Assembly: GCA_027027675.1 (NCBI GenBank)
Contig: JALVKT010000178.1
Coordinates: 1-20,829, forward strand
Direction of reading: 5' to 3'
Length of the DNA: 20,829 bases
Origin: Thermofilaceae archaeon
GTDB taxonomy: Archaea; Thermoproteota; Thermoprotei; Thermofilales; Thermofilaceae
Made by a program: the position numbers and the translations under genes. This document shows, piece after piece, positions 1 through 5,490 of the stretch; position 1 is the first letter of the stretch; each line of letters begins with the position of its first letter. The notes under the pieces are model-generated. The model saw nothing but the letters and a program-made list of their open reading frames with translations, did not search any database and was not told the origin of the DNA.

Positions 1-895
1 CGTGGGCGACGAGGGGCTCGCTCCTGTACTCGCGGTGCGCCGTCTCGTCGTGGAGGGTGAGGTCTGTGAGGAAAGTGGCGGCCGTGTTCTCCATCCCGCC
101 GAACAGGAACTCCTCGAGGGCTACCTGGTCGTACTTGGGGTAGGGGTACTTGACGCCGGTGTAGCGTGAGAGAAACTCCATTATCCTGGGCGTCTTGGAG
201 AAGCTCCTCTCGATTAGAGCCTCTTTCCCGCGGGGCACTATGTAGCGGAGCTTCACGCCCTCCCACTCGTCCTCCTCCACGTGGAAGTCTCCCACCGCGA
301 AGGCTAGTAGGTAGTGTGGCATCGCCCTCTCCATCGAGAAGCGCCACTCTTCGAGGCCGTCCCCCGCCCTGCTGCGGGACACGAGCACGCCGTTCGCGAC
401 CACGGTGAGGCCCTCCTTCACCCTTATGACGAGCTCCGCCGGGGCCTTGCGGTTGGGGTAGTCGTGGCCGGGGACCCAGTACCGGTTGTCTTCGGGCTCT
501 CCCTGGGTGTAGGCCATGCGCGCCGGGCCTTCCCCGTCTACGGGGACGAACCATAGGCCGCGCCGCGGCTTCGCTGCGTACTCGACCTCCAACTCGGCAA
601 TGTCGCCTGGCGACGCGTCTACGCTCACCTCTATCTCTGAGCCGTCGTAGCTGTAGCTCGCGGGGGCCCCGTTAACCTTGACCGAGCGGATGTCCATGTC
701 GGCCGCGTGGAGCGTGACGGTGCCCGTCTTCCTGGTGAAGCGGAGCCTGTGCACCGCCCTGCCTGTAACGCTTCGCTCCTCGAGGCTGAGAGTAATGTCG
801 ACCAGGAGTCTCTCGGGCTGGAAGGGCGGGTCGGGCAGCCACCTCGGTTTGTAGTCGGGGTAGGCGAAGCCCTTCCCGCCGTATAGCCAGTGCAC
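1..895 (-). CDS. M1-family zinc aminopeptidase, N-terminal part (cut by window edge)
   Basis: Reading leftwards from a GTG at 895, 298 residues fit before the window ends. The first 190 or so form the beta-rich N-terminal domain typical of M1 peptidases. The exopeptidase motif is seen as GGMEN at residues 266-270 (bases 86-100), and the last complete codon is His298, preceded by Val-Ala. The next codon starts with G, so this is where HEXXH should begin. In leukotriene A4 hydrolase GGMEN is at 268-272 and the first zinc His at 295, so the spacing fits. Family role: removal of N-terminal residues from peptides, probably in peptide turnover in the cytoplasm; no signal peptide is seen. A TATA-like box lies about 25 nt upstream of the GTG, so the mRNA is probably leaderless. 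The catalytic half is outside the window. Confidence 0.93.
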   Translation of the reverse strand, partial: MHWLYGGKGFAYPDYKPRWLPDPPFQPERLLVDITLSLEERSVTGRAVHRLRFTRKTGTVTLHAADMDIRSVKVNGAPASYSYDGSEIEVSVDASPGDIAELEVEYAAKPRRGLWFVPVDGEGPARMAYTQGEPEDNRYWVPGHDYPNRKAPAELVIRVKEGLTVVANGVLVSRSRAGDGLEEWRFSMERAMPHYLLAFAVGDFHVEEDEWEGVKLRYIVPRGKEALIERSFSKTPRIMEFLSRYTGVKYPYPKYDQVALEEFLFGGMENTAATFLTDLTLHDETAHREYRSEPLVAH

Positions 896-916
896 GGGAT
901 TTTTTACGCGTGCCCC

Positions 917-924
917 ATTATAAG
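917..924 (-). promoter_or_regulatory. TATA-like box for the M1 aminopeptidase
   Basis: On the minus strand the sequence reads CTTATAAT, centred about 25 nt before the GTG start at 895. That is the usual archaeal TATA-to-transcription-start distance, so the transcript would begin at or next to the GTG with no leader. No Shine-Dalgarno sequence is seen. Inferred from spacing and composition only. Confidence 0.6.
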
Positions 925-937
925 GTCGGCGTCACCG

Positions 938-943
938 TTATTA
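938..943 (+). promoter_or_regulatory. TATA-like box for the DedA gene
   Basis: TTATTA is centred about 27 nt before the ATG at 968, which fits leaderless transcription of the DedA gene. It lies within the 72-bp divergent gap shared with the M1 aminopeptidase promoter. This is the main reason for choosing ATG 968 over the upstream in-frame GTG at 890. Confidence 0.5.
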
Positions 944-967
944 GCCCGTGCGGCGGGCGTGGTATGG

Positions 968-1558
968 ATGGGCCTCACAACGCTTGTGGTCGGCTTCCTC
1001 GTCGACTTGGTTGCCGTGGGCGGATACCTGGGCGTGTTCGCGTTGATGGCGCTTGAGAGCGCCCTCATACCGGTGCCTAGCGAGGCGGTCATGCCGTTCG
1101 CGGGCTTCCTCGTCTCCAGGGGCGTGTTCGGGTTCTGGGAGGCCGTGGCGGCGGGGAGCCTCGGGAACCTCGCGGGGAGCCTGGCGGCCTACGCTCTGGG
1201 GGCTAGGTATGGGAGGCCCCTCCTCGAGAGGTATGGGAGGTACCTCTTGATCGGGGAGGAGGAGCTGTCAAGGGTGGAGGAGTTCTTCGCTAGGCACGGG
1301 GACGCGGCAGTGTTTTTCGGCAGGCTTTTGCCGGCCGTGCGTACCGTGATCTCCTTCCCGGCGGGGATGGCCCGTGTCCCGCTGGCCAGGTTTTCGCTGC
1401 TAACCTTCGCGGGGAGCGTGCCGTGGAACGCGGCCCTCACATATGCGGGCGTGGTGCTTGGAGAGAACTGGGTGCTGGTGGAGGAGATGGGCGGCTACCT
1501 CGACGTCGCGGTCTTGGCCGTCCTGGCCCTGCTAGCCTATCTTTTCCTGCGCCGCTAG
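968..1558 (+). CDS. DedA-family membrane protein
   Basis: A protein of 196 residues, mostly hydrophobic, with the DedA (SNARE-associated, PF09335-type) signatures: Glu30 followed by PVPSE at 35-39, then FFGRLLPAVR at about 116-125, a Gly-Met pair at 133-134, and Trp153. DedA proteins are polytopic membrane proteins linked to membrane homeostasis, lipid carrier recycling and proton-dependent transport; the substrate here cannot be told. The reading frame is open back to GTG 890, but that start would lie inside the oppositely oriented aminopeptidase start. ATG 968 has a TATA-like box at the right distance and gives a hydrophobic N-terminus. The last 27 nt overlap the 3' end of the convergent taw3 gene. 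Confidence 0.9.
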   Translation: MGLTTLVVGFLVDLVAVGGYLGVFALMALESALIPVPSEAVMPFAGFLVSRGVFGFWEAVAAGSLGNLAGSLAAYALGARYGRPLLERYGRYLLIGEEELSRVEEFFARHGDAAVFFGRLLPAVRTVISFPAGMARVPLARFSLLTFAGSVPWNAALTYAGVVLGENWVLVEEMGGYLDVAVLAVLALLAYLFLRR

Positions 1559-2122
1559 CTCCTTGAAGGCCTCCTCGAGCCTGTGGAGCCTCGCCTTTGC
1601 CCTGAGGAGCATCTTGTCGGCGGCCTCGACGAGGTAGGGGAGGAGGGCCGGGTCTATCAGGTCTAGGCCGCGGAGCCTGAGGGGGGCCTCGAGCTTCTCC
1701 ATCGACATTATCTCCACCATGTAGCGGCCCCCGAGGCCCTGGATCCCGCTGTGCTTGAAGCCCGTGTTCCTGGCCAGCACGAGCACTCTGCGGGCGGCTT
1801 CAAGGCTTTCAGCGGCCACGTGGAGTATTGGCTGGTGTACCGCGAACCAGAGGTTCGGCTCCCCGGTGGCCCTTATGACGGCCTCGACCTCCCCGGGGTT
1901 TACGGGGCGGTGCCACTTCGCTAGTATGCGCATCACTCCCTTGTCGCCGGGGAGGGGGCTTGCGGCGAGCTGTATCCTGCCGCTGCAGCTGGACGTCGTG
2001 TATAGCCAGGGGACGCTGTTTATGGCGTCTAGGAGCGGGAGTATGTCCTCGTCCACGCGGCCCTGCTCGCGGTGCTCCCGCAGCTGCCTCAGCGCTTTTT
2101 CACGGCCCTCCGCCCATCCCAT
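1532..2122 (-). CDS. taw3: tRNA wybutosine-synthesizing protein Taw3 (TYW3 family methyltransferase)
   Basis: A protein of 196 residues, the usual Taw3 length. Family motifs are clear: the SSCSGR block at 44-49, Lys69-Trp70-His71, and a GFKHSGI block at 121-127 followed by a Gly-rich turn. The C-terminus is a charged helix. Taw3/TYW3 uses S-adenosylmethionine to N-methylate the tricyclic intermediate at G37 of tRNA-Phe in wyosine-type base synthesis, which supports reading-frame maintenance. The ATG at 2122 was chosen because it begins the conserved region; the frame is open about 35 codons further, but that lies inside the upstream HAD gene. The gene overlaps the HAD gene by 23 nt and DedA (convergent) by 27 nt. 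No other wybutosine gene is visible here. Confidence 0.92.
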   Translation of the reverse strand: MGWAEGREKALRQLREHREQGRVDEDILPLLDAINSVPWLYTTSSCSGRIQLAASPLPGDKGVMRILAKWHRPVNPGEVEAVIRATGEPNLWFAVHQPILHVAAESLEAARRVLVLARNTGFKHSGIQGLGGRYMVEIMSMEKLEAPLRLRGLDLIDPALLPYLVEAADKMLLRAKARLHRLEEAFKELAAQEKIG

Positions 2123-2771
2123 CGAGAACCACCTCTGGGAGGAGGCAGACGCTGCGTATACAGGTTGCGCCCTGGGGGCAGCGCTGGGACACGAGGACTG
2201 CTGACATGCCGGCCGCCCTGGCTGCAAGGTAGTCTTCTTCGAGGCTGTCGCCGGCGTGGAGCGAGGCGGGAGGGGCCACGTGTAGCGCTTCGAGGGCGTA
2301 GAGGAAGGCCTTGGGGCTCGGCTTGAAGGCGCCGGAGAGGTCGGGGGTTGAGATTGCGTCGAAGAGGCTTCTCAGGCCTGTATGTGCGAGGAGGGACTCC
2401 ACCTCCCATGAGAGGTTGTTGCTTATAACTGCCAGCTTGACGCCTCGGCCGCGGAGCGCCTGCAGCGCGTCGGCCACGCACGCCTCTACCCTGTAGTTTT
2501 CCGGGTTGAACCAGTACCTGAGGAGCTCCTCGCCGGTGCCTGGCACGTGGAGCGCCGATAGCACGGCCTGGTTCAGCGCTATGTAGTATTCCCGGGGGTT
2601 CCTCCCCCTCCTCTCGACGTGGACGGAGCGTATGGCGCGCCTCGCCTCCTCCGGCGTTACGTGGACGCCCTTCCGAGCTGCGAACCGCGAGATTATGTAC
2701 TCTGGGGGGTCGAAGATGGCCAGCGTCCCCACGAGGTCGAGCGTGACGGCACTATACCTTTGCCTCGACAA
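2100..2771 (-). CDS. HAD-superfamily hydrolase with altered motif I
   Basis: A protein of 223 residues with a HAD fold: motif I is DLVGT at 12-16, motif II is VISNN with Ser117, the conserved lysine is Lys150 (FKPSPK), and motif IV is GDSLEED at 174-180. A helical cap lies between motifs I and II (about 20-100), as in subclass IA phosphatases and dehalogenases. Asp12 should be the nucleophile, but the usual second Asp two residues later, the acid/base of phosphatases, is Val14. The C-terminal tail has three cysteines (198, 204, 209). The TTG start at 2771 is preceded by a GGTGAGG stretch very close to the start. The gene overlaps the upstream phosphoesterase by 20 nt and downstream taw3 by 23 nt, so it is the middle gene of an operon. 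Substrate unknown. Confidence 0.87.
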   Translation of the reverse strand: MSRQRYSAVTLDLVGTLAIFDPPEYIISRFAARKGVHVTPEEARRAIRSVHVERRGRNPREYYIALNQAVLSALHVPGTGEELLRYWFNPENYRVEACVADALQALRGRGVKLAVISNNLSWEVESLLAHTGLRSLFDAISTPDLSGAFKPSPKAFLYALEALHVAPPASLHAGDSLEEDYLAARAAGMSAVLVSQRCPQGATCIRSVCLLPEVVLDGMGGGP

Positions 2772-3429
2772 GCCTCACCACGCCCTCGGCGACGTATATG
2801 CACGTCCTACTCGGCCTCCTCCAGTATGGGAGGCCGCGCCTCCACAGGGTCTTCCAGGAGCCCGGGTTTCCCACGCCCCTGTCCGGGAGGAGGCCCGGTA
2901 TGTGGGTGTGCCCGGCAATGAGGAGGCCGTCGGGGCACAGCTTCTCCCGCATCCTCCTCTCCAGGTAGAGGGGGCGGCCGAGCAGCGCGGCCAGCCTGTT
3001 TACGATGTGGGCTAGTGCGCCGTTGGGCACAGCGGCGTCTCCGTGGAGGACGCAGATCCTCCGGCCTGATACGTGGAGCACCGTCATGCCGGGCACGACT
3101 ATAAGCTTTGAGCCGTGGAGCTCCGCGTAGACCGGGCCCTGGAGTATGGGGTCGTGGCTGCTGAGGCTCGTCACGTAGACTACGAGCCTGGGGGTTTCTG
3201 TGGGGCCGAGTATGGCGTCTAGCTCCCTGAGGAGCGCTTCTCTGCCCGTGGGCTCGTGGAGGTCTTCGAAGAGGTCTCCCGCGAGTACGAGGCACTCGGC
3301 GCCGAGCCTTGAGGCTAGGGAGGCGGCGGCGGCCAGCTGCCTGCAGGGCTTGCCGCGCCTGCAGTGTAGGTCGGAGCATATGAGGGCTGAGCGCGTGGGC
3401 GGCGCTTCCAGCGTGTAGGGCCTCCTCAA
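2752..3429 (-). CDS. Calcineurin-like metallophosphoesterase
   Basis: A protein of 225 residues with the metallophosphoesterase motifs in order: D20-x-H22, GDLFE with Asp52, HGD at 129-131, GHTH at 173-176, and a NPGS turn at 188-191. The motif that is normally GNHD/E reads SSHD at 90-93, so the metal-bridging Asn is Ser91 while His92 is kept. The size and the NPGS turn resemble the small archaeal YfcE/MJ0936-type phosphodiesterases, but the substrate cannot be told. It is the first gene of the operon with the HAD hydrolase and taw3. The TTG start is supported by a GGGAGG ribosome-binding site four nucleotides upstream (3434-3439). An AT-rich box at 3462-3469 would place transcription start near 3440. 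Confidence 0.86.
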   Translation of the reverse strand: MRRPYTLEAPPTRSALICSDLHCRRGKPCRQLAAAASLASRLGAECLVLAGDLFEDLHEPTGREALLRELDAILGPTETPRLVVYVTSLSSHDPILQGPVYAELHGSKLIVVPGMTVLHVSGRRICVLHGDAAVPNGALAHIVNRLAALLGRPLYLERRMREKLCPDGLLIAGHTHIPGLLPDRGVGNPGSWKTLWRRGLPYWRRPSRTCIYVAEGVVRLVEAKV

Positions 3430-3433
3430 CTAT

Positions 3434-3439
3434 CCTCCC
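3434..3439 (-). promoter_or_regulatory. Shine-Dalgarno site deciding the TTG start of the phosphoesterase
   Basis: GGGAGG on the minus strand, four nucleotides before the TTG at 3429. It is a strong match to the anti-Shine-Dalgarno end of archaeal 16S rRNA and supports a rare TTG start. Confidence 0.65.
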
Positions 3440-3461
3440 TTAACGTTCCCGTCGGCGCGCC

Positions 3462-3469
3462 TTTAATTT
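3462..3469 (-). promoter_or_regulatory. TATA-like box upstream of the phosphoesterase-HAD-taw3 operon
   Basis: AAATTAAA on the minus strand is the main AT-rich block in the 79-bp divergent gap. A start 25 nt downstream falls near 3440, giving a leader of about 11 nt that contains the GGGAGG site. The same block could serve the plus strand as well. Confidence 0.45.
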
Positions 3470-3490
3470 GTTGGTGCCTCGGAGGGATAC

Positions 3491-3498
3491 CCTTTAAG
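3491..3498 (+). promoter_or_regulatory. TATA-like box upstream of the membrane-anchored peptidase
   Basis: CCTTTAAG is centred about 25 nt before position 3520. A transcript starting there would miss the ATG at 3509 and use the in-frame GTG at 3536, which has a GGTG site at 3524-3527. If the box at 3462-3469 is used instead, the ATG at 3509 with GGTG at 3498-3501 works. The sequence alone does not decide. Confidence 0.35.
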
Positions 3499-3508
3499 GT
3501 GTCCGGGG

Positions 3509-5191
3509 ATGGCATATAGGTTAGGTGTATGCAGCGTGGAGAGAAGGGTGCTCGCGGCGGTGCTGCTCGCACTGGCGGTCGCCTCCCTGGCCCCGGCCGC
3601 GGTGGTGTCCGCGGCGCCGCCGAGGATAAGGGTCTACGTGGACGTGCGTGAGAACGGTAACGCAACCGTAACCTACGTCGTCTCGGGGCAGGGGGCCGCG
3701 TCCTTCTGGATTTTCCTCCCCAAGTTCGAGAAGGTCGCAGGCAAGGCCGTTAAGGGCGGCTTCCGCGTTGCCGAGAACAGGACGTCGGACTTCTACTTCT
3801 ACTATAACTCGACCGTGGAGGCCAGGCCCGGCGGGGACGGCACGTACGAGTTCAACATGAGCTATAGTTTCCCGTACGCGTCGATAATGGCCGACTACAA
3901 CGGCTGGTTCATGAGCCCCGCCCTCATCGCGGAGCCGGACATAGTGATGGACGTCTACGTGCACATACCCTTCCTCAAGAGGGTCACGCTTGAGATCCCG
4001 GAGCACGTGGGCTCCGCGGACGGCTACCTCGTCTACAGGCTTCAGGGGCCCCTCTACCTCAGGCTGGCGGGGAGGATAACGATAGAGTATGACATGACCA
4101 GGCCAACCCCCACGAGGAAGCTCCTCGGCGTCTACGACGACGTGAAGGTCATCGTTGAGTACCCCGTGTACTACAGGGGCTTCGCGGAGAAGACGGCCAG
4201 GGTGGCTGGGAAGGCGATACCGCTGTACGAGAAGCTGTTCCACGCGAAGCCGGACAAGGTCGAGTTCCGCTTCTACCTGCCAAAGCAGGCCATGGGCGGG
4301 ATAGGGACGCTGGGCTTCATGCGGGGCTCGGACGTGAACGTTGGCGGGAAGGGGCCGATACAGCTTAACCTCGCGTTGATGCGCTACGCGCCCGGCTACC
4401 ACGAGACGACGGTGCTCCACGAGATGGTGCACAAGTTCCTCGGAATGATAGGGGTGGAGGCCGACTCTGAGACGAGGTGGTTCCACGAGGGGATGGCCCA
4501 GTACATCTCGGTCAACGCCGGCGAGGAGCTCGGAGTGCCCGTTGGCGACTTGAAGTCGATGCTGGACAACTCCTCCGAGAAGCTTGTGAAGCACCTCAAG
4601 GGGAACCTTGGCTTCATACAGGAGTGGCCCTACGGGAGCCCCGAGCTTGAGGGGGAGGCGTACCTTGCCAGCTACTACATAGTGAGGACTATAGCGGACA
4701 AGTATGGCGGCTTAAAGTACATCTCGAAGCTTACGCAGGTCATCAAGGACATGGGGGGCATTAGGGACACGCAGGACATTGTAAACGCTATGAGCGCCGC
4801 CGCCGGCAAGGACCTGAGCGGCCTCTTCAAACAGTGGGGCTTCAAGGGGGTGAAGCCGTGGGCCCCGCACAGCCGCCCCCAGCCTCCACAGCCGGCCACG
4901 CCTTCCCAGGGCAACCAGTCGAAGCCCGGGGGCAGCGAGGCAGCGCCCCAGCAGCAGGGCGGCGGGGAAAAGAACAGCCCGACAAGCTTCTTCGAGAACG
5001 CGAGGAACCTGCTGATAACCTCGGCTCTAGTGCTCAGCGGGCTCGCAGCCTTCCTCGTATACGTGGTCAACACGAGGATTTCTAGGGAGCTCTCCGTGGC
5101 CGCTAGCCGCGTCTACGTGCCCGGAGAAGAGGAGGAAGAGGGGGAGAGCGGAAAAGAAGGGGAGCCCGGCGGCGCCGGGCCCGGGGAGTAG
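3509..5191 (+). CDS. Exported, membrane-anchored M1-like gluzincin metallopeptidase
   Basis: A protein of 560 residues. Residues 11-36 form a signal peptide (RR, then an Ala/Leu/Val core). The peptidase core has HEMVH at 304-308 and Glu327 in WFHEGMAQY, which is exactly the HEXXH-x18-E zinc site of M1-type gluzincins; the tyrosines at 385-390 are candidates for transition-state stabilisation. No GXMEN exopeptidase motif is seen. After the core come a Pro/Gln/Gly linker (about 450-490), one membrane helix (about 500-521) and a very acidic cytoplasmic tail (539-560). Six N-glycosylation sequons (51, 90, 100, 116, 354, 469) fit an outside location. Likely role: proteolysis at the cell surface or pseudoperiplasm. 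An alternative GTG start at 3536 gives a tidier signal peptide. The 3' end converges on the ferredoxin gene, 12 nt away. Confidence 0.88.
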   Translation: MAYRLGVCSVERRVLAAVLLALAVASLAPAAVVSAAPPRIRVYVDVRENGNATVTYVVSGQGAASFWIFLPKFEKVAGKAVKGGFRVAENRTSDFYFYYNSTVEARPGGDGTYEFNMSYSFPYASIMADYNGWFMSPALIAEPDIVMDVYVHIPFLKRVTLEIPEHVGSADGYLVYRLQGPLYLRLAGRITIEYDMTRPTPTRKLLGVYDDVKVIVEYPVYYRGFAEKTARVAGKAIPLYEKLFHAKPDKVEFRFYLPKQAMGGIGTLGFMRGSDVNVGGKGPIQLNLALMRYAPGYHETTVLHEMVHKFLGMIGVEADSETRWFHEGMAQYISVNAGEELGVPVGDLKSMLDNSSEKLVKHLKGNLGFIQEWPYGSPELEGEAYLASYYIVRTIADKYGGLKYISKLTQVIKDMGGIRDTQDIVNAMSAAAGKDLSGLFKQWGFKGVKPWAPHSRPQPPQPATPSQGNQSKPGGSEAAPQQQGGGEKNSPTSFFENARNLLITSALVLSGLAAFLVYVVNTRISRELSVAASRVYVPGEEEEEGESGKEGEPGGAGPGE

Positions 5192-5203
5192 GCCTGGACG
5201 TGC

Positions 5204-5449
5204 TTACTCCTCTACTTCTTCTACGTGTATAATGGATACGGGGCAGGCCTCCGCGGCGCTTTTCACGCACTCCTCGAGCTCGGCGGGCACGAGGCCGGTG
5301 CTGGGGTCGCCGTTCACCCTGAACTTCTCAACTATCTGGCTCTTCCCGTCCTCCTCGCTCATCTCGAAGACGTCGGGGCATAGGCTTACGCATGCCATGT
5401 CGCTTATGCACTCGTCCCTGTCGATTGTCACCTTTAGCTTCTTGGCCAT
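5204..5449 (-). CDS. Single-cluster ferredoxin with Asp as a predicted cluster ligand
   Basis: A protein of 81 residues (from ATG 5449). The cluster motif reads C14-I-S-D17-M-A-C20-V-S-L-C24-P, with a later C69-P. This matches Pyrococcus furiosus ferredoxin, where Cys11, Asp14, Cys17 and Cys56 hold an interconvertible 3Fe/4Fe cluster and Cys21-Cys48 form a disulfide; here C24 and C61 are the equivalent pair. Role: small soluble electron carrier for oxidoreductases such as 2-oxoacid or aldehyde:ferredoxin oxidoreductases. ATG 5449 is preferred to GTG 5458 because it gives the usual MAKKLKV-like N-terminus and has a GGTGG site (5455-5459) five nucleotides before it. It lies just downstream of the GNAT-ABC gene but has its own TATA-like box. 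Confidence 0.93.
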   Translation of the reverse strand: MAKKLKVTIDRDECISDMACVSLCPDVFEMSEEDGKSQIVEKFRVNGDPSTGLVPAELEECVKSAAEACPVSIIHVEEVEE

Positions 5450-5454
5450 CTCTG

Positions 5455-5459
5455 CCACC
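5455..5459 (-). promoter_or_regulatory. Shine-Dalgarno site of the ferredoxin gene
   Basis: GGTGG on the minus strand, five nucleotides before the ATG at 5449. It overlaps the alternative GTG start at 5458, so it argues for the ATG as the true start. Confidence 0.55.
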
Positions 5460-5480
5460 AGGGGATGGTACTGCAGCCGA

Positions 5481-5490
5481 ATATATTAAA
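5481..5490 (-). promoter_or_regulatory. TATA-like box for ferredoxin, overlapping the upstream stop codon
   Basis: TTTAATATAT on the minus strand, centred about 25 nt before 5460. It overlaps the TAA stop codon (5486-5488) of the GNAT-ABC gene. The ferredoxin is therefore probably transcribed from its own strong promoter with a leader of about 11 nt, even though it follows another gene on the same strand. Confidence 0.55.

Noticed and set aside
890..967. Longer DedA start at GTG 890
   Set aside because: It would overlap the GTG start of the divergent aminopeptidase and add a polar stretch before the hydrophobic N-terminus; the TATA-like box at 938-943 supports ATG 968.
3521..4594. Open frame of 357 codons on the minus strand opposite the membrane-anchored peptidase
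   Set aside because: It is antisense to the signal peptide and HEXXH region, with low-complexity composition and no recognisable motif; a composition artefact.
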